Below, piece after piece: positions 37,026-46,155 of a stretch of 64,000 bases of DNA. Every line of letters begins with the position of its first letter. The stretch's first letter is position 1. Source of the DNA: Marsupella aquatica (taxonomy: Eukaryota > Marchantiophyta). The stretch spans positions 14,074,001 to 14,138,000 of the forward strand of contig OZ316893.1 of assembly GCA_973895155.1 (NCBI GenBank). The letters are read 5' to 3'. Position numbers and translations under genes: made by a program. The notes beneath the pieces were generated by a model that worked only from the letters and a program-made list of their open reading frames with translations, did no database searches and was not told the DNA's origin.

Positions 37026-37415
37026 CCATTCTTCAGTTGTTGTTGCTTAAAAGCCCTCATTAAATGCTGGAGCCCCTTATGAGCTCACATAGGCTTGGAA
37101 TAGAGAGCTCCAAACTCAAAAATGAAAGAAGTTAGGCTCCTTCCTCTCACTTAAAAGTTGTACTCTGTAGGTACAATTGTACCTCCTTATAGGACCTCTA
37201 TTCTTTGTACCTTGTACCTGGGGTTGGGGCTCCCAAGGGTAACGAGTTCATAAGTTTGTACCTGCAGGGTCAACAGTACCTGCCTTGTGAGTACCTGCCT
37301 TGTGCATCGGATACCGGGCCACTAGATACCGGGCCTGTACCTGGTTTCTTCATTTCCCTTGCCCCTTTTTTTTCTTTTTATTGGTTCCATATTTACAGGT
37401 TTGAATTTTTCTCAC

Positions 37416-37425
37416 GCAAAAAGAT
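37416..37425. repeat. Left target-site duplication of the Mutator-like element
   Basis: GCAAAAAGAT precedes the left terminus; GCAAAAAGAC (45017-45026) follows the right terminus. Nine of ten bases are identical, matching the 9-11-bp duplications made by Mutator transposases. Confidence 0.8.
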
Positions 37426-37759
37426 GAACTTAAAGCCCCGATGGACACAGACCTTTGCATATATGACCCGGATGGACACACTAGATTTACAGTGTCACGA
37501 CGACCTTCATTGACACCCAAAACGTATTAGCGGTCTCTCATTAACGGAACTTAATCTGGGACCGGAGGACTTAACATTGGCTTAGTGTCTGCATTGTTTT
37601 TCCGTCCTTCCTCCAACCCACGAGTTGTCCACACTGTTCAAGGTCGAGCTGCTTCTGCCACGAGAAGCAAAAGCCAGAGCTTCGCCCCTTGGCATCGTAG
37701 AGGAAGCACAAGCCCTCGTTGAGATTGAATGTAGGATGCGCTGCAACACGGAGACTAGC

Positions 37760-38060
37760 TGCACTGCGCTACGATTTGGGGGGCTAGTTCCGCTGCGCTT
37801 TGATTCAGGCTATCGGCGGCTGCGATTCACGCTATCGGGGGCTGGCTGCGCTGCAAAACATGATTGAGGCGTTGCAAAGCTGCGCTGCGATTCAGGGGCT
37901 GTGATTGAGGGGCTACGCTTTGCTGCAAATCACTATGAAACATGATTGAGGTTGGCTGGCTGCACTGAGCTGCAATTGAGGCTATCAAACTGCACTGCAC
38001 TACAAAAACTAGGAGCATGTTGCGCTGCGAAAGGAGGGCTGCCTAGCTGGAAGTGGTGAG
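37760..38060. repeat. Left subterminal repeat array of the MULE
   Basis: Irregular repeats of GCTGCGATTCAGG(G)GCT, TGATTGAGGC and GCTGCGCTGC fill about 300 bp. Similar words recur at 44140-44600. Subterminal repeats are known transposase-binding sites in some DNA transposons; that role here is inference. Confidence 0.6.
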
Positions 38061-38256
38061 GTGGAGAATTGGGGCGCAGCAGGGAGGTTATATTGGAACA
38101 GCTTCAACAATTCATTGATTGCTCATGCACGACTTGGGTGAAGCAATTTTTGACATCAGGTGGAGACTTAAACTTTATAGATGTTTCCTTTGTTGCTGAA
38201 AACAGTGATGCTATTCATTGGCAACAAAGATGTGAAATGTAACTTACATACATTGA

Positions 38257-41075
38257 ATGCATATTCATAACCAGGATGTTCAAATTCCCAAGATTGTAAC
38301 TACTGTGAATAATGCACAGGAGTTACAGCGGGGCACATACACCAAGGACCCTGAAGATATCTCTGGTTCTGGATCTTGGCCAGATTCACACGAACATGAC
38401 CTACAATCTCAATCCTATCACACCACTGATTTTGGATCTTCTAGTGACAACACTGAAGAAGAATCACAGCCCACATTTGATGACAATGACTATCGTGAAT
38501 GGACCTGCGGTTCTGAAGGCCATACAGAATTGAGGCAAATCCCCTGAGAAATATCCACATATTGATATCAATGAGCTTGTCCAAGATGACTTTCACTCGA
38601 TCTTAGATCCAGCGGAATCAGGTACAGGCTATGTACCCCAGCTCATTCGTTTGTCAACATTTATTCATTTCTGGTTCAGTTCCCTTGTTTAACTATAATT
38701 GGCAATTGCCATGCAGGATTTGTGAACAATCATCAACCATCTGAGTTGGAACTGAAATTGCTCAAAGGGCAACAATATGTGTCTTGGAATGAATTTAATA
38801 GAGCATTAGATGAATATGAGGCCAAAGCAGGATGGAGTTTCACCAGATTAGCTAGGAATAGAACCAGATTCATGGGTAAGTGTAGAGGATTTGATGTGAA
38901 ATATTTGAACTCCTGCAAAGCTGAACTTTATGTTAGGCACATGAAAGAAAGTGGTAGAGTTTGCATACAGAAAAGTTACCTTATCCACACCTGTTCACAA
39001 TCGTCACACAAGTGGAGACATAGTGCTCATAAGAGACGATGGGTAGAGGAAAAGGTACAGTCAAGCATCCGTGTTAACCCTAACACGTCCAATAAAGACT
39101 TGAGAGGGCACATTCATGATATCCATTCTGCAGATACGACTGTATGGACTGCATAACAAGCATGGCGGAAAGTTATCCGAAAGCTAGGTGGTGATCATGG
39201 CACTTCCTTCCAGATGATTCCAGCATATGTGGCTAAAGTGAAACATACTGACCCTGGATCACACGTACTGTATGAAACATATGAAACTGACAATTGATTC
39301 CGCAGAATTTTCATGGCACCAGCATCTTCACAAAATGCCTTCATCCATGTTCGACCTTTTGTTGGGATGGATGCTACACACACAGGTAACACCAGTGAGA
39401 GGGTTTCATACATTTCATACCATATCATTGAATTGGTTTCTATTTGACTATCACTGCAAGCACCTACTACATCACTAATATCTCTCTCTTGCAATAGGAG
39501 GCGAATTTCCCATGATTATATTACTGGCTACAACATTTTATTGTAACAATCACATTTTGCTATTAGCATGGGCTGTTGTTGGGGTCGAGAACAAGGAAAA
39601 TTGGATTTGGTTCATGGCTCATCTTGATCGAGCCTATCCTAGAATGAGGATGGAGAGAGAGACTGTCATTGTCTCAGACCGTGATAAAGGCTTGATCCCA
39701 GCAGTTCAAACCATCTGGGGTGACATTCATCACTCTTTTTGCACACGACATATTAGGGCAAATGTAATAACCAACTCAGACAAAGCACTCGGTGACTGGT
39801 TTCTTAAGGTATGTCATTCCATTTATTAATTTCATGCAATTTGACCTTTTTCCCACCATACATTCACTTGTTATGACTCGGTTTAATACTTACTTCACTC
39901 ATATGTCTTTTGACTGGTCAGTTGGCCCATGAGGTTTGCAAATCCGAGTTTGATCGCATGTTGGACGAGTACCAGCCACTGAATGACCATCATGAAGCTG
40001 GGATCAGATATATTTGAGCCATTGACCCAAAGCTATACTCACGTCATGCCTTTCCAGTACCAAGGTCAAACACCAACACGACCTTGACTTTTGTTTAAAC
40101 CGTATCATATTCTTTGTTTCAGGATTTTGATTATTGTACATGTTGGTATGTAGGTGGGGTCATACTACCTCAAACGTAGTGGAGATTTTGAATGGAGTAA
40201 TAAAACCTATTCGCAAATTGCCTGCATTACTAATATGCAAGGAACTGTGGGACTACACAATGACCAAGCATTACAGCAGAGCAGTTGAGGCAGCAAGTAA
40301 GAATAATTTGATCTTTTGAATACTTACATTTTTTTCTTGCATGAACGCCTACCTTTGTGGCAGTAAGTATTAATCTGTACATATTGCATATATTGTAGCT
40401 TGGCCTGCAGGTGATAATAGCTTGACTCAACATGCAAGATGGATGTTGAATACATTGTACACAAAAGCCGGGGGGGTTGATGAGCATCCATCATCTGCCA
40501 CAATTGCTTTGATGTGTGATACCCAAGGACAATGGGCCCTGGATGTGGAGTCAAGACAATGTGAATGCAAAGATTGGGTTGAGATGGGGTTTCCGTGTGT
40601 TCATGCAGTGAAGTTTTGTTGCAATCGAGGATTGGATGAGAAATTATACATTGACAACATTTGGAAAGCCAAATCGCAGGTTAGTAGGTCAGATTTATCC
40701 AAGGTCAGATTTATCCAAGGTCATATTGATCCATTCCATTGACGTGGATACTTGGCCTGCAGGTACTAGCTTACACTGTCAGTCTTCCCCCAATTTCATT
40801 AGATGGTTTACAGCAAGATGCGAATTCTCTCCAGCCTCTTATTGTTGCATCTAAGAAGAAGGCATCTGCGTCAATGAAGCGAATGAAATCAAGGTAATTC
40901 ATGTTCTACATGAAGCTATATAATTCGTTCCATTCTCAAAATTCAGGCTATGCTAATTATGAAATGTTTGTATATAGGTTTGAGGGTGTCATTGCCTCTG
41001 AGCGCATTGCAGCCAAGCAACACCAAAAGTGTGGTATTTGTAAAAAACCAGGCCATAATCGTTGAGGATGTGTTG
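38257..41075 (+). pseudogene. MuDR-type transposase with SWIM zinc finger, decayed, several exons
   Basis: An acidic N-terminal part (38257-38546) is followed by exons from 38717. Recognisable blocks are CRGFDVKYLNSCKAELYVRH (DNA-binding Zn-knuckle type) and FVGMDATHT (first catalytic Asp near 39370), then a GT-AG intron (39386-39497), then GGEFPMIILLAT, VSDRDKGLIPA (second Asp) and FCTRHIRANV. NVVEILNGVIK (catalytic Glu near 40181) follows, with the SWIM finger CECKDWVEMGFPCVH (about 40560-40605) and a C-terminal CCHC knuckle CGICKKPGHNR interrupted by TGA at 41063-41065. The DDE triad is therefore visible. At least four in-frame stops break it (TAA near 39154, TGA near 39288, TGA near 40015, TGA 41063). 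Intact, it would excise and reinsert the element. Confidence 0.88.
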
Positions 41076-41373
41076 TCCCAAACCAAAGAGCCAGGTCTGC
41101 ATGAACAGGTCTGCTGATTTTTTTAGGGTTTGCTCCATTCACACAATGGAGAGGGACAAGATTGAGGCTGAATGGATGATTTGGGATACCCGACCTGCAC
41201 CAAAATCTCTTTTTCTCAATGGTATGAGGAGACTCAGCAAAGTAGGGTATAGGAAGTGATTTTTTACATGAGTTGATTAGGCATAGCATTCACAAGACAT
41301 TGAGTGAATTGCTATGAAGCTGTCACTATGCAGTGCTACATTAACATGATTGCCTATAATTATGGGCTTCAGT

Positions 41374-42366
41374 TTACATATCCTGAACCATGTTGTATTG
41401 AGAACGCAACTCTTCCAAATACTCTATGGATCGCCTAACTTCTGCCTCCTTTGCTGCTAATTCATCCTCACACTTTTCAATCAAGCTGCGTAGATGACTC
41501 AGGTATGCTGAGCGTACATTTTGGTGAGTGCAGTCATAATATGTATCACTAGGTGGAGATTGAACATCTCCAATGTCCAATCAATGCATTGAAGAATGAT
41601 CCAAACCATCTACTCCATCATCACTCTCACGCTCCAAATCAGGGGATGTCACTGGAATTGGCCTCATGATGTTGTGTGAGTCTGGACTCACATACTCCTC
41701 GCATGAAGAAGCGGCAACACACTCCCCAACATACTGGATTTGATGCTCAGGGGAGTAAGTGGGTGTTGGGTGAGATTCATAACCCGTAGTGACAATGTGT
41801 CCTGGCAAGGGTGTGGCATGAAATGAACATACATTTTTTAGGGTCATGCCAACAATATACCAAGCTAGATCATCCGATTGCTCCACAGGACGCTGAAATA
41901 TTATCTCAAAAATGAAGTATGTGCCAAGGAGGTTCTGCATGCGTGATAGAAGAAGGTCACGCTGCTCCAAAAAAGGTAGTACAGAGAACTCAGCAGCATC
42001 ATATGAAGAGGGTCCAACCCTCAGGATGTCACTGCCAACATCCCACACTACACACTCCACGGTCTGCACATCGTCTGTAAGGACCACCCAAAACCGCCAG
42101 AACCAAGTTGCCGTGTTTCGGTTGTCACATGGACCATCGTGAGTTGAGGGGTACTGTCCACCATGTAGGTCCAAAGAGCGTGATGGAGCCGTAGATCTTT
42201 TGCACAATTTACTTGAGTTACGGATCTTCTGTCCACAACCCAAATAGGTGAAACACCCTAGCATAGGGAGGATGTGAGTCAATCGAGTTCGAACGTGTGC
42301 TTGAATCTGTGCACCATACGACAAGTCTTTGGCCACGAGCGAGTATAGAATCCAGTGTGTGGACAC
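41374..42366 (-). CDS. Unrecognised MULE-borne ORF with possible OB-fold and C-terminal coiled coil, one internal TGA
   Basis: On the minus strand a frame from 42366 to 41374 (about 330 codons) has a single TGA at 41583-41581. The N-terminal half holds four cysteines in a zinc-ribbon-like spacing (GCFTYLGCGQK, then KLC and GPCDN). A segment follows of the form FWRFWVVLTDDVQTVEC ... VVWDVGSDILRV ... YFIFEIIFQ, which looks like beta strands of an OB-fold such as the last domain of POT1 or RPA70. The C-terminus after the TGA is strongly charged and helical (SLIEKCEDELAAKEAEV). I do not recognise the protein with certainty, and no ATG is firmly established since an upstream exon is likely. It is far better preserved than the transposase that faces it, so it may be a captured host gene or an element-encoded accessory protein. 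Confidence 0.4.
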
Positions 42367-42643
42367 CAGTCATGTGAGTGCGATTATGACAAGATTTTTG
42401 CATCCTACAGTGCATCATGTACAAAACCAACCATGCTCAGTGGGTGCCTTATATATGGGCTCATTATGTCCATGAACATGCAGCTTGAAGTTGAATATGA
42501 GTGCATAACAAGGGGCGGTTACAATGGGCCGTTCAGAGCAGACTTGGATTAAAATATCCGTGCTGGAAATGATCATGTAATATAATTATAAGATAGTGTA
42601 TCGGTTCTTACAAGAATGAATCTCAAAGTGAACTACAACCTGT

Positions 42644-42940
42644 CTACAAAGCAGGGCCAAAATTGTGACTCCATCCATCATTGGTAATGCACAAAATTTC
42701 TTCAATGACATGCTGGTCCTGTCTGAGGTACCCAACCCCTAATTTCAACATCACATCTAAACTCCATCCTGCAAGCCACCATTTAGGACGGGGACCAGGT
42801 CCTGATAGTACAGGCCCCAACGCCCTCCAATAATCTGATGAGTCAACCACATGTCTCCACCCGTTGAGTATACCCAATCCCCTCCGCTTCACCCTGCCCC
42901 TCTGCTGCACCAGACTGAAGGGCAGAATCCATAGTTTAGA
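42644..42940 (-). pseudogene. Coding-like fragment of unknown family within the MULE
   Basis: A minus-strand frame (42910 down to 42644) contains RVKRRGLGILNGWRHVVDSS, PGPRPKWWLAGWSLD and DQHVIEEILCITNDG and ends in a stop. Composition is protein-like and it sits between the BLES03-like fragment and the OB-like frame, so it may be an exon of either. No family was recognised. Confidence 0.3.
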
Positions 42941-43027
42941 GGCCCTTGAAGGAACCTAAAGAAGGCAATGATCAGTGACATTGCACAATGCATCATGTCT
43001 ACTAGAGCCCAACAAACCCAGGCCATG

Positions 43028-43681
43028 TCAAGCTGCGTATTTAGCAGCCGAGAGGCCAAACCTATTGCCTGCATACACCCCGCAAACAGAGTATGCATCA
43101 GGCTTATATAATAGAATATCATTAAACCCTAAACCTCGAAGGCGATCCCTTAGACCAAAAACACCCTCAATGTCGGTGAAATTATCAGACCACATACAAA
43201 TGACATGTTGACCTTGAGGGATCTTTTCCTCTTTGGGAAATCCAGACTTCAGAGGTTTGGTATGACAGGTGGAAACCTTGGCAACAGTCGCCAGAGAACC
43301 CTTCACAATAGCTGCAACAATTTCTGCCCAATGGGTGTCTACAACATGATTGGCTGTCAACAAAAATCATCTATTTTCCAGACATGACATTATTGGCAAT
43401 AGCTAGACTTTCAATATGAGAGTTCTGGAGCCTATTGTGGGATGTCAGACACAATGATTCCCAAGCCAAATCCAACCCTTTTGTATTGACAAGGCAATCC
43501 AATTCCTTGTTAATTTGAGTGAAGGGTGCTAACAGTTAGCCATTCAATGTACTTGTAGGGAATGGATGATGGCTTCCATTCGTCAAGGAATTCAGAAATG
43601 GATTGAAGATCGCTATCAAAGCATACTACATGAGACGACTGCCCAACATCCATGATTGTGAGCAATGGAATGAATTGACCC
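43028..43681 (-). pseudogene. UPF0696 / C11orf68 (BLES03, DUF1917) family pseudogene carried by the MULE
   Basis: Reading down from 43681 after a TTGCAG acceptor, frames give VVCFDSDLQSISEFLDEWKP and PYKYIEWL. LDLAWESLC follows, then SGK-stop-MIFVD and HWAEIVAAIVKGSLATVAKV. HVICMWSDNFTDIEGVFGL and LLYKPDAYSVCGVYAGNRF lie before a terminal TGA at 43028. This order matches my recollection of the BLES03 fold family (animal C11orf68 and plant relatives) over most of its length, including GKW, AKVS, VICVY-DFTD and YKPD-Y-GIY-NR. The TAG at 43373-43371 stands where the family has Trp. One frameshift lies near 43350 and another near 43520. Human C11orf68 is called an uncharacterised protein, so no function is assigned. 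It is convergent to the transposase. Confidence 0.8.
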
Positions 43682-43689
43682 CTGCAAGC

Positions 43690-44135
43690 ACATACCTGAG
43701 AATTAATTATACTATTGAAGACTTAATTTGCAATCGACACTTACTACTGTAGTAAACAAATTGCAGAGGACCAATAACCGTTTGCAAACACTTACTTGAT
43801 CAAAGAATGTTGAACCAAGTCTGAAGGCGCACAATCGGTATTTTCAAAAGGCAGATGTCACCTGAACCACCTTAACAAGAATCCATTTATTTAAGTAAGC
43901 ATACAGCTACACTCAAAAGCCTACAAAGTACAAAGCTTAGGGACAAGACAAGGTAGAAGCAATTTAATTGGAGGTTTGGCTTACGTGATCGAACGTAGCC
44001 AGTTTGCGAATTGGCTGTGGCTATTAGCAGAGTATCCCTCGGGTGAAGCGAAGTGATACAGTTGTTCAGGAAACTGATTGGGATAGCAAACACCTGGCTG
44101 CGCAATGTACTTAGGTGCAAACTTGAGTTGGAGGC
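43690..44135. other. MULE interior between the BLES03-like fragment and the right subterminal repeats
   Basis: No motif was recognised. It may contain upstream exons or the promoter of the minus-strand gene. Confidence 0.35.
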
Positions 44136-44139
44136 GATC

Positions 44140-44600
44140 AGCTCATGAAATTCAGCTGCGAACTAGAGGGTGGTTGCAAAAATGAGGTGCGAACTCCCAG
44201 CTGAACTACGTACTGCCCTGAACCAGCTGAAGTACGTGCTCAACTCATTCTAGCAGCATCGAGCTGCTGAACGACTGCATCGAAGAGCTGCTGAACTCCC
44301 TCCTGGCTGAACTGAAGCTGCAATTCAGGGGCTGCTACCGGCCATGAGTTGCTGCAAAATAGAGCTGTGATTGACATCTGCAGGCCAAATCTGAACTGCA
44401 GCCGAGGGCAATTCGCTGCTGAACTCTGGGCGAAACTGAAGCTGCAAACATGAGCTGCTGCAAAAAAGAGCTGCGACCTTGAGCAGCGACCTTGACTAGT
44501 AAGATTGAGCTGCTTTGGACTTCAGCTGAGATTAGTTGAGACCTTAAGATGTGACGTTCAGCTGCAAACACCTGCAGCAAAGTTCAGCTGCGAAGGGGGT
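44140..44600. repeat. Right subterminal repeat array of the MULE
   Basis: Repeats of GCTGAACT, GCTGCAAA and GCTGCAATTCAGGGGCTG fill this stretch. The last word differs by one base from GCTGCGATTCAGGGGCTG in the left array, in the same orientation rather than inverted. Confidence 0.6.
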
Positions 44601-45016
44601 GGCTTGATCAGCTCCCAAAGTTAGCATTTGTCTTGCAATTTCGAGCAAACAGACCACAAGGAGAAGCAAACTAAATCGATTCAAATCATCTTCGACATTG
44701 GCAAGCAATCATAGCACGAAGGGTGCCGAATGCAGAAAATGGAAGAACCCTAGTAGAGATGTTCTGTAGCTTACCGCGCTTAATGTCAATGTCACCCTGT
44801 GCCTGTTGTTGTAGGAAGGAAAACCAATGTCATGGACGGACTACCGGGAGTACCGACGGAAAACCTCCTGGTCCCGGTCACAATACTCGTTACAGGTCAC
44901 TTTTGCCATAGTGTGCTATACAAGCAAAATTCCGAGTTTACGTTCTGTCCATGCAGGTTGTGTCTGTCCATCCTGGCGTTTATGCAAAGGTCTATGTCCA
45001 TCGGGGCTTTAAGTTC

Positions 45017-45026
45017 GCAAAAAGAC
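45017..45026. repeat. Right target-site duplication of the Mutator-like element
   Basis: GCAAAAAGAC directly follows the right terminus and matches GCAAAAAGAT at 37416-37425. Confidence 0.8.
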
Positions 45027-45332
45027 ACTACAAATTTGAATGACAACCACGCCATTTTTTGGCGCAACTATGTATTATAGTTTAGGATTATCATTTATAT
45101 GTATATAACAAACTATGCACACATCAGAAATTATTCTCATAGTGCATCCTGTTTGTATTTTTGTGCAGTGTTTCTAGTAGAACAAGATGTAATATGAGGT
45201 TCTGTAGTCCTTAATGACTTTTCTTTATAGCAAATTGCGTGTGGGCAATTCCCCAAACCTATCCCCCATCCCTACCCCTATCTTTACACAAAAAATGCCT
45301 AGTGGAATTGAAAATCAATTGTCACAGGCAAC

Positions 45333-45813
45333 TACACTGTTCACGGTAATTAGTGTGACTAACACTAATTTGAGAGTGCCCATTCTCAAGGTCTACTTGC
45401 GAATTAGTGTTAGTCACACTAATTTTGTGCTGACACTATTTCATGTACATGAATTAGTGTTACTATGGTCTTAAGAGTGGCAAAATAGAGAGAAAAAAAC
45501 TACTTTGAATAATATTGTTGTGGATTTTTCAAAGTAGTTTTTTTGAATAATATTTGGACTAATATATAGTCCAAATATAATTCAGAATATTTGGACTATA
45601 TTCAATATTTTTGAATAATATTTGGACTATAATTTTTGAATAATATTTGGACTAAATATTATCCAATTTTTACAAGCAATTAAACTAAAGTGAAAAAAAT
45701 TTGTTTTGAAAACCGACAAAAATTAGTGTTACTTGGACTCAAAAATTAGTGTTACTTGGACTCAAAATCATTTTACCTTACTACGCATAGCACTAATTAT
45801 GGTGAACAGTGTA
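45333..45813. mobile_element. MITE, 481 bp, TA-flanked, with nested palindromes
   Basis: The left end reads TACACTGTTCACGGTAATTA and the right end is its near-exact inverse, TAATTATGGTGAACAGTGTA, so each terminus is bordered by TA as in Tc1/mariner-type insertions. Inside the left half, AATTAGTG...CACTAATT palindromes occur at about 45348-45371 and again, as the exact reverse complement, about 45 bp later. The core (45510-45670) repeats GAATAATATTTGGACTA in both orientations. There is no coding capacity. Confidence 0.8.
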
Positions 45814-46155
45814 TTTAAATCCAAGGCTCCAAAATTGTCACTAATTGTGAAAAATAGAATGTCATATAACTGTGAGAGATTCCTGAAACTCAAAGCTCTG
45901 TCACACAAAAATCCTTTGAAAATAGAGTAAACCAAAATTCCAAACTATCCCATTCAACTTTGCATGCCAGAAGGGAAACTCTCATTTGATCAAAACTCTA
46001 AGCCTAAGTTGCCTCTACTCTTAAAAGTCATAAAACCCAAGTGTAGCCCCAACCTGTTCGATCAGAGTTCTATTTTGATGCGCAAAATTCAAGAACAATA
46101 AATTGAAATGGCAACAACAACCACCTTGAGCCATGTGCTGAAATTCTATGTTGTT
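45814..46155. other. Intergenic, nothing recognised
   Basis: AT-rich, with no frames or repeats of note. Confidence 0.4.

Larger units (their letters stand above)
37426..45016 (+). mobile_element. Mutator-like element (MULE), 7.6 kb, with terminal inverted repeats and a convergent cargo gene
   Basis: The left end begins GAACTTAAAGCCCCGATGG at 37426. The right end is its reverse complement, CCATCGGGGCTTTAAGTTC, ending 45016. The match continues through AGACCTTTGCATA and ATGGACA, giving inverted termini of about 55 bp with few mismatches. A 9-10-bp target duplication flanks both ends. Inside, a decayed MuDR-type transposase reads on + and at least one other gene reads convergently on -. GC-rich GCTGCGATTCAGG-like subterminal repeats sit at both ends. 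Transposition by this copy is unlikely. Confidence 0.88.
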
